DNA from: Pantanalinema sp. GBBB05 | Lineage (GTDB): Bacteria > Cyanobacteriota > Cyanobacteriia > Leptolyngbyales > Leptolyngbyaceae | Direction of reading: 5' to 3' | DNA: 64,000 nucleotides | NCBI GenBank assembly: GCA_016743235.1 | Contig: VRZD01000018.1 | Location: 62,001-126,000, forward strand | In this document: piece by piece, positions 45,052 through 53,652 of the stretch | Layout: every line of letters starts with the position of its first letter | Numbering within the stretch: position 1 is the stretch's first letter | Made by a program: the position numbers and the translations under genes | The notes under the pieces: model-generated | Seen by the model: the letters and a program-made list of their open reading frames with translations, nothing else | Database searches by the model: none | Told to the model about the DNA's origin: nothing

Positions 45052-46221
45052 ATGGCTGGCCGAGGTGTTCAGGTTAACTTAGATAAAGGTCGGTTACGAT
45101 TATCGTGGTCATATAGTGGAAAGCGTTATCACCTATATTTGGGGCTCTCCGATACTCCAACTAACCGTCTTGCGGCTGAAGCGAAGGCTAATGTTATCGA
45201 ACTCGACATTATCTCTAGTAACTTTGACCCCACCCTCAAAAAGTATCGCCCTGAGCATACGACCAAGTCGCAAACGATAACCGCTGTAGATCTCTACCAG
45301 CGCTACATGAAATACAAGCAAAGGAAGGTTGATCCTAAAACTCAGGAGAAGTACCGATCAATCCTGAGTATGCTTACAAACTACTTCAAAGAAAAAAAGG
45401 TAAGCTCGATCACTGAGGGGCGGGTAGAAGACTTCTATGACTACTTGCTTAACCAGCGAGGAATGGCTCCTCGGACGATTAAGGATCGTTTTACCTCACT
45501 ATCTTCTTGCTGGAACTGGGGCATTGAGAATCAGTTGATTGATCCGCCTAATCCTTGGGCGGCTGTGAAAAAAGAGATTAAGGCTCCGCCTCGAAACCAG
45601 CCGCATCCCTTCACAACGGCGGAGTGCGAGAAGATCTTGGAAGGATTTAGAACGCACCAACATTTTGCCCATTACTATCCCTATGTCTACTTCGCCTTCT
45701 CTACAGGCTGTCGGCCAGGGGAGATTATTGGATTGCAATGGAAGCATCTATCAGAGGACTGCTCGACGGTCTGGATTGGGGAGCAACTCACTCGTACTGG
45801 AGTTCGCAAACCTACGAAGAATAATAAGAGCCGTATCTTTGGGCTGCATGAAGACTTACAGAAGATGCTATTGGAGCACCGACCCCAGGACTTCCAGCCA
45901 AATGATCTGGTCTTCCCTGGACCGAATGGTGCCTATATTAATGACAACAACTTCTGCAAGCGGATCTGGAAGCCCGTTTTGTCGGAGCTGAAAGTAGAGT
46001 ATCGTGAGCCTTACGCGATGCGGGATACTCTGGTGTCTCAGGCACTAGAAAGTGGACTGATGCCAGCTACCGTTAGCCCCATGACTGGGCATAGTACAAG
46101 AGTGCTGTACGAGCACTATTTAGGGAACCTGAAGGGAAAACCGACCGTACCAAAGTTTGTTAATGTGGTGCTTAAGAAGGATCAGGAAGCACCGGAAGAG
46201 ACTGACTGCGATCATCCTTGA
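45052..46221 (+). CDS. Tyrosine recombinase / phage-type integrase
   Basis: 389 residues: an N-terminal arm-binding domain of DUF3596 type (~1-60; GRLRLSWSYSGKRYHLYLGL), SAM-like core-binding domain (~75-165) and catalytic domain (~185-370). Catalytic residues seen: Arg 221 in GCRPGE, the second Arg in YAMRDT (the usual preceding His is Tyr), His 347 in TGHSTR and nucleophile Tyr 356 in YEHYL. It reads away from tRNA-Ala, 197 bp downstream, the classic layout of an island integrated in a tRNA gene. No excisionase is recognised. Confidence 0.9.
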   Translation: MAGRGVQVNLDKGRLRLSWSYSGKRYHLYLGLSDTPTNRLAAEAKANVIELDIISSNFDPTLKKYRPEHTTKSQTITAVDLYQRYMKYKQRKVDPKTQEKYRSILSMLTNYFKEKKVSSITEGRVEDFYDYLLNQRGMAPRTIKDRFTSLSSCWNWGIENQLIDPPNPWAAVKKEIKAPPRNQPHPFTTAECEKILEGFRTHQHFAHYYPYVYFAFSTGCRPGEIIGLQWKHLSEDCSTVWIGEQLTRTGVRKPTKNNKSRIFGLHEDLQKMLLEHRPQDFQPNDLVFPGPNGAYINDNNFCKRIWKPVLSELKVEYREPYAMRDTLVSQALESGLMPATVSPMTGHSTRVLYEHYLGNLKGKPTVPKFVNVVLKKDQEAPEETDCDHP

Positions 46222-46235
46222 CTGGAGACTACATC

Positions 46236-46817
46236 ATGCCCTCCATCATTCTCAATCTAAACCCATTCATCGAGCTAAATGATGAGCAGTTCTATCAACT
46301 GTGTCAGAACCATCGGGATCTTAAGTTTGAACGGACAGCACAAGGGGAGCTAGTGGTTGTGTCACCTGTTGGTGGAGAAGGAGGAGGTTGGGAAGCTGAT
46401 CTGATTGGTGATCTGGTCTACTGGAACCGGCGCACCCAACTTGGTAAAGTCTTCAGTTCTTCAACTTGTTTCAAGTTACCGAATGGTGCTGATCGCTCAC
46501 CAGATGCAGCCTGGATCAGTTCAGAACGATGGCAACAGCTCACACCGGAGCAGCAAAAGAAGTTTCCACCTATCTGCCCGGACTTCGTAATCGAACTCCG
46601 CTCTGAAAGTGATGCCCTAGAGCCACTGCAACAAAAGATGCAGGAATATATGAATAGCGGAGTGCGCCTGGGATGGCTAGTGAATCCTCAAGCTCGTCGG
46701 GTTGAGGTATACCGAGTTAATCAAGAGAAACAGGTACTTGATAATCCCAGGCAACTTAGTGGAGAGGATGTTCTGCCAGGTTTTATATTTGATTGCTCGG
46801 TTTTGTGGCGGATATGA
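46236..46817 (+). CDS. Uma2 family (PD-(D/E)XK-like) putative endonuclease
   Basis: ATG 46236 (MPSIILNLNPFIELND) has GGAG about ten bases upstream; an in-frame TTG at 46218 is less likely. 193 residues with Uma2 signatures: FERTAQGELVVVSPVGGE, RSPDAAWIS, PDFVIELRSESD, MQEYMNSGVRLGWLVNP, RVEVYR. The Asp and Glu/Arg of the PD-(D/E)XK-like core are present. Uma2 genes are abundant in cyanobacteria and their function is unproven. It overlaps the next broken gene by ATGA. Confidence 0.9.
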   Translation: MPSIILNLNPFIELNDEQFYQLCQNHRDLKFERTAQGELVVVSPVGGEGGGWEADLIGDLVYWNRRTQLGKVFSSSTCFKLPNGADRSPDAAWISSERWQQLTPEQQKKFPPICPDFVIELRSESDALEPLQQKMQEYMNSGVRLGWLVNPQARRVEVYRVNQEKQVLDNPRQLSGEDVLPGFIFDCSVLWRI

Positions 46818-47020
46818 AACTAACTCATGACAAAGATGCGGATGTAGCCTACCTCTACATCAGAGGTGATGATACTTCTGCACCTGAAGTAGCCAGTTTA
46901 GTTGAGGTTGCCCCTGGCATTATTCTCGACTTTGATGATCAGTAGATCGTTGTTGGTATCAAGATCTTAATCAGTGCAGCAAAGAGAGCATACGTCAGTG
47001 AATCTGAGTGGAGTTATTAA
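46814..47020 (+). pseudogene. DUF2283 family gene interrupted by an in-frame TAG
   Basis: It starts at ATG overlapping the Uma2 stop. It reads MKLTHDKDADVAYLYIRG...GIILDFDDQ then TAG at 46943-46945. The frame resumes with IVVGIKILISAAKR and ends at TAA 47018-47020. The halves together match the short DUF2283 family end to end (typical end of the motif: ...GIILDFD..G.vvGIEIL.A). One base change accounts for the break. The C-terminal codons run into a copy of the dispersed repeat, and the last 26 bp overlap the minus-strand gene. Confidence 0.8.
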
Positions 47021-47025
47021 CTAAC
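46990..47025 (+). repeat. Dispersed palindromic repeat, partial copy 1
   Basis: CATACGTCAGTG at 46990 and AGTGGAGTTATTAACT at 47008 match the left arm and centre of the copies at 48283 and 54563. The right arm (TGACGTAGGTCGG) is missing. This copy lies inside coding sequence: the end of the DUF2283 frame and of the minus-strand gene. Confidence 0.7.
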
Positions 47026-47612
47026 TCCTCAAACGGCATTGCAAAGATGTAGACTGAACTCGACCAGGTTAAATAGCGGGGGTAGTTCACAGCCGTCTCT
47101 GGTTTAATTTGCGAAGTAAGTAGTCGCTGCTTGTAAGCTTCCTCCCGACCGAATAGATTCACCCCATAGACCTGGTCTTTGATCTTCTGTTCATCTACAA
47201 CTGGGGGTTGGTACTGCTCCCAAAGAGAGCGGATGAGCTGACCACACTCATAGTTTCCCCTCCAGAAGACAATGGGCGATCGGTAGTTGGGATGGTATCG
47301 AATCGAGTCAAAGGGCTTGCGTAACTCCTGCTGGGGATCTCGCTTTGACCACTCAATCCATTGGGGCAGGATCTCTTGAGTAGAAGGACGGGGATGAGGT
47401 GGTTTGATGTGTCGTCTGACGAGCTGATGTACCCAGTCACGCCAGTTATCCTCATTCAGACCCACCGCCTTTAAGTGTTGAGGACCCTCGGGGTGATGGA
47501 TAAATGGAACAATATGGGTCCCGTCCTGCTGAAGTATCCAGACAGCAAAGTCGATGTAGGGGTCGAAGAGAGGGAGGGTCGTTTTGACTAGGGTAGGTTT
47601 TTGATGTTGCAT
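46995..47612 (-). CDS. Unknown protein, divergent member of the FAVWLL family
   Basis: ATG 47612 is preferred to a TTG 18 bases upstream. 205 residues, no signal or membrane segment. YIDFAVWILQQDGTHIVPF and NEDNWRDWVHQLV align with the N-terminal signature of the five tandem paralogues at 59.6-62.6 kb (FAVWLL..SG....PF...H, then W..WCR), although the Cys-Arg is lost. The C-terminal LELTP stretch is not recognisable. Function unknown. Like the paralogue at 62022, it is divergently paired over a short gap with a secreted protein gene. Confidence 0.75.
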   Translation of the reverse strand: MQHQKPTLVKTTLPLFDPYIDFAVWILQQDGTHIVPFIHHPEGPQHLKAVGLNEDNWRDWVHQLVRRHIKPPHPRPSTQEILPQWIEWSKRDPQQELRKPFDSIRYHPNYRSPIVFWRGNYECGQLIRSLWEQYQPPVVDEQKIKDQVYGVNLFGREEAYKQRLLTSQIKPETAVNYPRYLTWSSSVYIFAMPFEELVNNSTQIH

Positions 47613-47655
47613 ACCTATTAGATCTCCCAAGGGGGTATTTCATTATTGATCCCTT

Positions 47656-48243
47656 ATGGGCAGCTATATGCGAAAGCTGATAAGTCTTTTACTAATAGTT
47701 CTTCTCTTGGTAGGAACAGCCCCTCAACCGGCCAGGGCAGATCTGCGTCCAGTTTTAGTAGAGAACATTGGCGGTGGGTACTTTAGATGTCGATCTACTG
47801 ATGCTTACGGAGACTTTCTTCTGCGTATCGTTAACCTTGACTACCATCTTGAGATGCTTAATCCCGCTGAACACATCATTAATGTCGTAGGAACTGTGGT
47901 GGTGTTAGGTGGTTCATCTACAAACATCAATGAGTATAGAGATTTTGGTCAGGAATACTACTGGGGGCCCCATGCTTTGCTAGCTCCTAGACACACCACA
48001 AATGCCTACATCTATGGCAGTATCGTTAAGACTGGAAAAGCAAGAATAGACACTGCTTCAGGTCGTGTCGTAACAAAGTCTGGATGGCACACTGTTAGTG
48101 ATGCAGCAACAGGTCGGATTCCCTTTGCTGCTTGTCCAACAGCCCAGTCGATGGATGCTGATGAGCTGGAAGAGGCTCTTGATAAGTATATGCCTTTGCT
48201 GCGGTATCGTATGTCTCCTAGTGCTGTACCTGCAATACGTTAA
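47656..48243 (+). CDS. Small secreted two-cysteine protein, unknown function
   Basis: Signal peptide MRKLISLLLIVLLLVGTAPQ with PARA before the likely cleavage site; translation may begin at ATG 47656 or at ATG 47668 four codons on. The mature protein (~165 residues) has exactly two cysteines, in YFRCRS and FAACPT, suited to a disulfide outside the cytoplasm. The secreted protein at 62612 has the same plan: short signal peptide, Cys near the mature N-terminus, CP followed by an acidic helix (ELEEAL vs EELEKIL). Only 43-55 bp separate it from the divergent FAVWLL-type gene. Confidence 0.75.
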   Translation: MGSYMRKLISLLLIVLLLVGTAPQPARADLRPVLVENIGGGYFRCRSTDAYGDFLLRIVNLDYHLEMLNPAEHIINVVGTVVVLGGSSTNINEYRDFGQEYYWGPHALLAPRHTTNAYIYGSIVKTGKARIDTASGRVVTKSGWHTVSDAATGRIPFAACPTAQSMDADELEEALDKYMPLLRYRMSPSAVPAIR

Positions 48244-48282
48244 CGAATGAGGGGGAGAGCGATTGTCTCCCCTCTCTAGTTC

Positions 48283-48334
48283 GATACGTCCCCCAGTTGG
48301 CGTGGACTTATTAACTTCGGATGACGTAGGTCGG
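48283..48334 (+). repeat. Dispersed palindromic repeat, copy 2 (full)
   Basis: 52 bp: left arm GATACGTCCC, centre CTTATTAACTT, right arm GATGACGTAGGTCGG. It differs from copy 3 (54563) at five positions with no gap. TACGTC and GACGTA are inverted. Confidence 0.8.
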
Positions 48335-48638
48335 TTAGCGAAGTGGGAGTTCGTAGAGCCGAACCTGATCGCTACTTATAGTATTAATATTGTTGTCAGT
48401 ACTTGGAATCATCATGCATACCCAGCAGAAATCATCCTTCCTCCGGAGGATATGCTCGGTTAATACTTTTTGTAAAATGATTTACGTCTTTGTCTAGAGT
48501 CGAGCGTTTTTCCACGTTGCGAGCGGCTTTCTGGACTGAGAATGACTCAATTTTTCCCGATCGTTGTCCTACGCGGCGCTCGGGTTTCTTTTGCAAGAGA
48601 TTTGGGCATCTTATAAAAATGGGTTAGTCAAAATATCG

Positions 48639-48670
48639 CCCGACCGTCCCTTACTTCGGTCGGGTTTTGT
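48639..48670 (+). terminator. Rho-independent terminator
   Basis: Perfect 8-bp stem CCCGACCG/CGGTCGGG with a 10-nt loop, followed by TTTTGT. Confidence 0.7.
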
Positions 48671-48801
48671 CACACCAGATTTAATCAGTATCAAAGGGTA
48701 TCATCTCTAACACCAAGCACTTAGTGCTCCTGGTCGAGTGTGAGGCTTGATCAGGTTTCTCATATCCAAACCTACGCCCGACGCCCCATGGATTTAGAAC
48801 A

Positions 48802-48841
48802 GGGGGTCGCAATTCACTACTGCGACCCCCTATTTCTATTT
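48802..48841 (+). terminator. Rho-independent terminator
   Basis: Perfect 10-bp stem GGGGGTCGCA/TGCGACCCCC with a 9-nt loop, followed by TATTTCTATTT on the plus strand. No plus-strand gene lies between this and the previous terminator. Confidence 0.65.
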
Positions 48842-48879
48842 GAGTGTCAAAAATATAGAATTGTCTGTGCTTTATCAAT

Positions 48880-48914
48880 TAACGCCTGATCGCACTCACT
48901 GTCGATCGGGCTTC
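48880..48914 (-). terminator. Possible terminator of the minus-strand kinase
   Basis: Read on the minus strand: GCCCGATCG, 10-nt loop, CGATCAGGC (one wobble), then GTTAATT. It lies ~150 bp after the stop of the kinase at 49066. The T-run is weak. Confidence 0.4.
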
Positions 48915-49065
48915 ATTATAGCTTTCCAAAAAGGGGATGCAAGTAAGTCGCCTCCTCCAGGTTTCATGCATAGGGAGTTTATTGAGCAATAACAAATCCA
49001 CAACAATTGCGGATTTGAGAAACGTCTGATCGCGCTCCTCATCTGAGGAAGGACCTATCTCGGTT

Positions 49066-51297
49066 TTATGGCTCAACTTCCCCATTGAGGGGTAACCAGA
49101 CGGAAAACGTACTGCCAGAGCCTACAGTAGAAGTAAAAGCAACCCGTCCACCATGCAGCTCAGCCAATTGCTTGGACAATGCTAATCCCAGCCCTGAGCC
49201 TTCATAAGGGTGATCGCTGGTCACCTCAACTTGCTGAAATGAGCGGAACAACAACTGCTGCTTGTCTGGTGGAATTCCGATTCCGGTATCCCTAACCTCC
49301 AAGACTAAAAAGCGGGTGTCTGGCAGAATACAGGATGGGGAGTCTGTTGGTTCTACTGGAATTGTCGTTGCGGCTAATTCTGACGCGGTTGCCAATCGAC
49401 TGCTCAAGCCAATTAAGCCACCCTCAGGTGTAAACTTCACGGCATTCGATAAATAGTTAATCAGAATTTGTAGAATCCGCTGTCGATCCGCCACGATGGA
49501 CTCAATGGCAACGGGCAACTCTAAAGCGAGCTGTTGTTGCTTAGAAGCCGCTCGGACTTCAATCATCGCGATCGCGCTTTGACACAGTTCAGCCACATCC
49601 ACTGCCTCTTTATAGAGTTCCTGCTTCCCCGCTTCGATTTTGACCAGATCAAGCAAATCATTGATCAGCTTGAGCAGATGCTCGCCACTACTATGAATCA
49701 TCGACACATACTGTTCTTGTTTGGCATTGATCGGACCAAAATGCTGCTGAAGCAACACACTCGATAGCCCTAACACCGAAGTCAAGGGCGTTCGCACCTC
49801 ATGACTGAGATTGGCAATAAAACTAGACTTAAATTGATTCAGTTCTTGCTCTTTAACCAAGGATTTCCGCATCTCTTCTTCAGTTTGTTTGCGTTGAATA
49901 AATAAGCCAAGTTCAGTCGATGCGGCAATCAAATCAATTAATCGTTGGTCTTCCTGACGAGCTTCAAACATGTAGAACACCAGCACCGTGATCACCTCGT
50001 CATTCGCTAAAAGCGGAATACCTAAGGTGGCTTTTAGCCCAGTCTTGAGGGCTAGCTTTGCCCGGAAATAAATGGTGTTTGAGGCAGCTGAGACATCTTG
50101 ATGCCACTCCGTGCGCTTGGATAGCCAAACCCGACCGGGGATACCGATGCCCGGAGGGAAGGTTAATGCCTCACTTTGTTGTCTGAATTCAGTTAAGCGC
50201 TCGGTGGTGCTATACCAGGCAGGACTGCATACCATCACGGCTTTGTCTAAGGCAGGCACCCATGCCTCACCAAACTCCCATTGGGTTGCTTCACAGACTT
50301 TTTGCAAGGCAACCTGTAAAGCGGAATGAAAGTCGGTGGAAGTCACAATGGCTTGAGTCACCGACTTGAGCAGTTGTCTGTCTTGCTCGGCGGCTTTTTG
50401 ATCTGTGATGTCTACACAGGAACCCACAAAGCCCGCAAACGCCCCGTCTGACAGGAATCGGGGAGTGCCTGTTTCTAACATCCAACGGTATTCCCCATCG
50501 GCTCGTCTTAAGCGATACTCGACCGTGTAAGGGATCTGAGCATCAAACGCGACACCATAGCGATTCGACCAAGTTGGGTGATCGTCGGGATGTAAATTCT
50601 GCTGCCACCCCGCTCCGACAGTTTGCTCCAGTGAGAGTCCCAAAAAATTCAGTCCGGTTTGGTTACAGAAAACGGTCTGTTTGTCGGCACCATCCATCCA
50701 GATCAGTACGGGGGAATTGTCTGCGATCGTTCGAAACCGCTCTTCACTTTCGCGCAACACCGCTTCACTGCGTTGAGCCTGCTCCGTGAGGCGTTCCGAT
50801 TCCATGAGTTTGCGTCGGAGTTCCAGTTGGGCGATGACTTGACGACTGAGAGCTTGCAATGCCTCCACCTGGCTATCACTCAGTTCCCGTGGGACAACGT
50901 CAACCACACACAGGGTTCCCAGAGCGTGACCGTCGGCTGTGATTAACGGCACCCCAGCATAGAACCGGACATGAGGGGGGTTAGTCACCACGGGGTTGGC
51001 GGCAAACCGCTCATCGATGGCAGCATCGGGCACCATTAAAATATCCGGCTGCAGAATGGCATGACTACAAAAGGCAATCTCGCGAGGGGTCTCTGTGACA
51101 TCAACTCCCACCTTTGATTTGAACCACTGGCGTTCAGCATCGATCAAACTGACTAGGGCGATGGGTGTGTTACAGATGCTAGCGGCCAAGTTGGTCAGGT
51201 CATCAAAGGCGAGTTCCGGTTCAGTATCTAAAATCTGATAGCGACAAAGAGCATGCAATCGAGCAGACTCATCTGCCGGGAATGGCGCTATTTGCAT
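49066..51297 (-). CDS. Sensor histidine kinase (GAF-PAS-GAF-HisKA-HATPase)
   Basis: 743 residues, soluble. GAF1 (~20-165), a coiled linker, PAS (~185-300), GAF2 (~320-465; EFGEAWVPALDKAVMVCSP), HisKA with LSHEVRTPLTSVLGL (~500), HATPase_c (NYLSNAVKF; DTGIGIP; GSGLGLALS). No receiver and no shared tail, so a classical rather than hybrid kinase, unlike those in the first 30 kb. GAF2 resembles the second GAF of the 14144 kinase. The chromophore status of the GAFs cannot be told by eye. Its regulator may be the minus-strand receiver at 55545, but no link is visible. Confidence 0.92.
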   Translation of the reverse strand: MQIAPFPADESARLHALCRYQILDTEPELAFDDLTNLAASICNTPIALVSLIDAERQWFKSKVGVDVTETPREIAFCSHAILQPDILMVPDAAIDERFAANPVVTNPPHVRFYAGVPLITADGHALGTLCVVDVVPRELSDSQVEALQALSRQVIAQLELRRKLMESERLTEQAQRSEAVLRESEERFRTIADNSPVLIWMDGADKQTVFCNQTGLNFLGLSLEQTVGAGWQQNLHPDDHPTWSNRYGVAFDAQIPYTVEYRLRRADGEYRWMLETGTPRFLSDGAFAGFVGSCVDITDQKAAEQDRQLLKSVTQAIVTSTDFHSALQVALQKVCEATQWEFGEAWVPALDKAVMVCSPAWYSTTERLTEFRQQSEALTFPPGIGIPGRVWLSKRTEWHQDVSAASNTIYFRAKLALKTGLKATLGIPLLANDEVITVLVFYMFEARQEDQRLIDLIAASTELGLFIQRKQTEEEMRKSLVKEQELNQFKSSFIANLSHEVRTPLTSVLGLSSVLLQQHFGPINAKQEQYVSMIHSSGEHLLKLINDLLDLVKIEAGKQELYKEAVDVAELCQSAIAMIEVRAASKQQQLALELPVAIESIVADRQRILQILINYLSNAVKFTPEGGLIGLSSRLATASELAATTIPVEPTDSPSCILPDTRFLVLEVRDTGIGIPPDKQQLLFRSFQQVEVTSDHPYEGSGLGLALSKQLAELHGGRVAFTSTVGSGSTFSVWLPLNGEVEP

Positions 51298-51531
51298 AAA
51301 AGGAAGAAAATTAAACAGCGAATTAATATAACTTAAGATAATTCATCAACCAATTTTGTGCCTTCCAATTTAGGAAATATTGTTCGCTGAAATAGCTTCT
51401 TTCAGAGGTTTGTAGCGATCGCGTTGTAAAGATATCAAGACGATTGCCTATTCTGCTGTCAAAAAATAATATTTACGATCGCGGCTCACCCCAGCCCAGT
51501 TCACATGAATTTGTTACACACCCATGCATCC

Positions 51532-51572
51532 GAAGAAAGATAGTGGGAAGAAATCCTTTCCCTAGAATGAGG
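51532..51572 (+). promoter_or_regulatory. Promoter-like block, copy 1
   Basis: CCGAAGAAAGATAGTGG, then TTTCCCTAGAATGAGG and TTGCTAAA. The same words in the same order occur at 53870-53920. TAGAAT (51563-51568) fits a -10 box; no clear -35. Confidence 0.5.
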
Positions 51573-51574
51573 TT

Positions 51575-51655
51575 GCTAAACGGAAAACATTGATCACAGC
51601 AGGCGAATAAAAAATGAGTCCCCGATCAACTCCTCAGAAGATTGGGGTTTTGTTG
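51575..51655 (+). ncRNA. Candidate small RNA 1 (weak)
   Basis: Begins a few bases after the TAGAAT box and ends at a terminator: CCCCGATC (51620-51627), loop with ACTCCTCA, GATTGGGG (51640-51647, one wobble), then TTTTGTT. About 80 nt with no start codon plus ribosome site. The loop ACTCCTCA resembles the ACTCCTCAC core of cyanobacterial Yfr1, but the remainder was not matched. Confidence 0.35.
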
Positions 51656-51797
51656 CGGCTTGCATACTTCCCATAATTTAAGGCTTATCGTATCAGTCGT
51701 TTAGCAGAACAACTGCACGACGACTTTTGTTGCTGGTTTCAACTCTCCCGCTCAGCACAGCTGGAACTAAATAATTTAGAGGAATAGAGAAAATTGG

Positions 51798-52214
51798 ATG
51801 ACGCTTAAGGATGAGAGTAAATTGAATAACGCTATCCCTCGATTCGAGCGCAAAATTATTCTTCTAGTAGAAATTCAAGCGGCTACCATAGAAGCGGTTG
51901 AGCAATACCTGCACGTGACCGGAGCGCTCGTGGAAACAGTGGATTCGCTGGCGGCGGCTGGGGAACGGTTAGCATTTTTCACACCGAATATCATTATGAC
52001 TAACCTCCAGCTCTTTCAAGAGAGCAGGTTGACGCTTCTCACTCAAGTCAAGGTCTATGAGCGGAAATTCAACCGAGCTCAAATTCCGATAGTTGCGATT
52101 GCGGATTATAGCAATGAGGAAGGAGAAATTGCGCTGGATACTGGGTTCCAGGCGTATATTAGACCGCCTATTGAGGCGGCTAGTCTCTATGCCGCGATTT
52201 CCCAATTCATTTGA
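51798..52214 (+). CDS. Pseudo-receiver protein, copy 1
   Basis: 138 residues with the length and strand/helix rhythm of a receiver (~18-138) but changed active site: the acidic pair is VEI, the phosphoacceptor Asp is Asn (MTNLQL), and the conserved Lys is Arg (AYIRPP). It should not be phosphorylated normally and may act as a protein-binding domain, as pseudo-receivers do in some clock proteins. Paralogue of the protein at 52719, which has the same three changes. GAGG lies 17-20 bases before the ATG. Confidence 0.8.
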   Translation: MTLKDESKLNNAIPRFERKIILLVEIQAATIEAVEQYLHVTGALVETVDSLAAAGERLAFFTPNIIMTNLQLFQESRLTLLTQVKVYERKFNRAQIPIVAIADYSNEEGEIALDTGFQAYIRPPIEAASLYAAISQFI

Positions 52215-52339
52215 TTGCTCCAGTCATCGTGTTAGAGGTGGACTCCCTTAAATTGGCTCTGATTGTTTTTAGGGATGCCGACAGCCTCACGATCCATGCG
52301 TAATATTTGGTTAGAAGATATTGCAGGCGTTCACAGCCC

Positions 52340-52528
52340 ATGAGCGAAGACATTCATACGGAACTAGAGCGTATTGCCGCTCGGCTCACTGCCCTCGTCA
52401 ATCAAGTGGATAGCATCGCGAATGATTTACTGAGCATAAAGATGGCAGCTCAGCAGCAGGCAGAAAATTTAAGCCAGCCAGAGAACTCACCCGGCAAAGG
52501 GGTAAAAGATCACAAAACGATAAATTAA
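52340..52528 (+). CDS. Small helical hypothetical protein
   Basis: 62 residues from ATG 52340. An amphipathic coiled-coil region (SEDIHTELERIAARLTALVN) and a polar tail. It lies between the two pseudo-receiver genes on the same strand and could bridge them, but nothing in the sequence proves expression. Confidence 0.5.
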   Translation: MSEDIHTELERIAARLTALVNQVDSIANDLLSIKMAAQQQAENLSQPENSPGKGVKDHKTIN

Positions 52529-52718
52529 CTTGGAGCAATGAAAAATGCGATTGCTCATTCTATGTCACGATTGGATTTGTAGATGCAGGGAAGTGACAAA
52601 GCTGATATGCCTGCACTGCGATCAAGCTTAGTTATCTCAGCATGTTGACATTACTACTTCACGATCTGTTTCAGTGTTTTTCCTTCTCCCTCTCCATAAC
52701 GCTAGAAACAAGTTTTGG

Positions 52719-53126
52719 ATGGAAGAGAGAAAATTGAATGATGCGCTCACTCAGTTTGACACCCTAACTGTTCTTTTAGTAGAAACGAACACGAACACGG
52801 TAGGTGTGCTCGGACGCTATCTAGAAATTTTTGGAGCGGCAGTGGTCAGAGCCGTGTCGATGCCTGAGGTGGAGGAATGCTTATCGTTTATCACGCCCGA
52901 TGTCGTCATGACCAACGTTCAGTTGGAAAAAGCCAATGGCTTGATTGTGCTGACCACCATTAGAGAACATGAACGTGGGATCAAGCGACCTCAAATTCCG
53001 ATCATTGCAATTGTTGACTATAGCGATGTGGAAGGAGAAATCGCGCTGAGTGCTGGATTCCAGGCGTATATTCGAACACCGATCGAGCCGATCCGGCTTT
53101 ATGCGACGATGCGCCAATTCGTTTGA
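52719..53126 (+). CDS. Pseudo-receiver protein, copy 2
   Basis: ATG 52719 gives MEERKLNDALTQFD, matching the start of the 51798 protein; a frame from 52674 adds 15 residues of uncertain worth. 135 residues. Active-site changes are the same as in copy 1: VET for the acidic pair, MTNVQL (Asp to Asn) and AYIRTP (Lys to Arg). Shared changes indicate duplication after loss of phosphorylation. It ends in TTGA with the next frame, suggesting coupling. Confidence 0.8.
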   Translation: MEERKLNDALTQFDTLTVLLVETNTNTVGVLGRYLEIFGAAVVRAVSMPEVEECLSFITPDVVMTNVQLEKANGLIVLTTIREHERGIKRPQIPIIAIVDYSDVEGEIALSAGFQAYIRTPIEPIRLYATMRQFV

Positions 53127-53557
53127 GCTCACCGATTCCTTTCGACTTGCTTATAGCGCTTGATACTCGATTCACCGCTTGGGGTATCCTATTTGACAAC
53201 AGATGTGAGAATGTCACTGTCAATTCAGAGGGTCAAGTGGTGCAAGTTTATGCAGCGATCGGGGACAGCGACATCTTGCCAGAGATTGGTGAGCTGATGT
53301 TCAGAATTGAACGCATATTAATGGTCTTGCAAGATGAGACCGTTCCCTCCTGCTCCAGACTGCATGCTGTCATCCAACAAGCGGCAGTAAATCTGGAGGA
53401 ATGGGCTGTGACCTCATTCAAGTTGACCTGCCTGATCGCTCAGGATGAGTTAGATAGTTGTGAAAGAGAACAGGTAGTAATGCTGCTGCGGTACATGATG
53501 CAGATCTGTGAGCGCGTAGAAGCGGCGGTGTTTGATCACCCAAGGACTGCCCCTTAA
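53123..53557 (+). CDS. Hypothetical protein, 144 residues
   Basis: The start is a TTG overlapping the upstream TGA, as in coupled genes. The start is uncertain; the next in-frame ATG (MFRIERIL) is 68 codons on. Residues 1-65 are mixed, the rest helical with CEREQVVMLLRYMMQICERVE. No family recognised, no signal peptide. A strong terminator follows at 53653. Confidence 0.5.
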   Translation: MSSPIPFDLLIALDTRFTAWGILFDNRCENVTVNSEGQVVQVYAAIGDSDILPEIGELMFRIERILMVLQDETVPSCSRLHAVIQQAAVNLEEWAVTSFKLTCLIAQDELDSCEREQVVMLLRYMMQICERVEAAVFDHPRTAP

Positions 53558-53652
53558 GGTCTGCCAAAGTCACCCCGTTAATCATTAACTTGTTAACAAA
53601 AGAAAAACTTAGTTGTAACTTCCTTCGCACTATTTAGTCTGCAAAAAGAGAA

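Larger units (their letters stand above)
48244..49065. other. Non-coding region with repeat and a cluster of hairpins, 822 bp
   Basis: Holds repeat copy 2 (48283-48334), then hairpins at about 48558-48590 (CCCGATCG...CGCTCGGG, tail TTTCTTTT), 48639-48664, 48802-48830 and 48885-48912. No gene with a ribosome site was found. The only long plus-strand frame (48263-48463) crosses the repeat. Several terminators without genes between them suggest small transcripts or remains of lost genes. Confidence 0.5.
51298..51797. other. Intergenic region with possible small RNA, 500 bp
   Basis: Holds a promoter-like block (51532-51572) repeated at 53869, a terminator at 51620-51655 and, after it, an open 36-codon stretch without a start (51677-51787; RISRLAEQLHDD) that may be the end of a lost gene. 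The minus-strand kinase promoter should lie just above 51297. Confidence 0.4.

Noticed and set aside
48263..48463. A 66-codon frame downstream of the secreted protein
   Set aside because: It crosses repeat copy 2, has no ribosome site, and its sequence changes with the repeat rather than with a protein pattern.
51677..51787. A 36-codon open stretch without start (RISRLAEQLHDD...)
   Set aside because: No start codon and no family recognised; kept only as a possible relic in the intergenic note.
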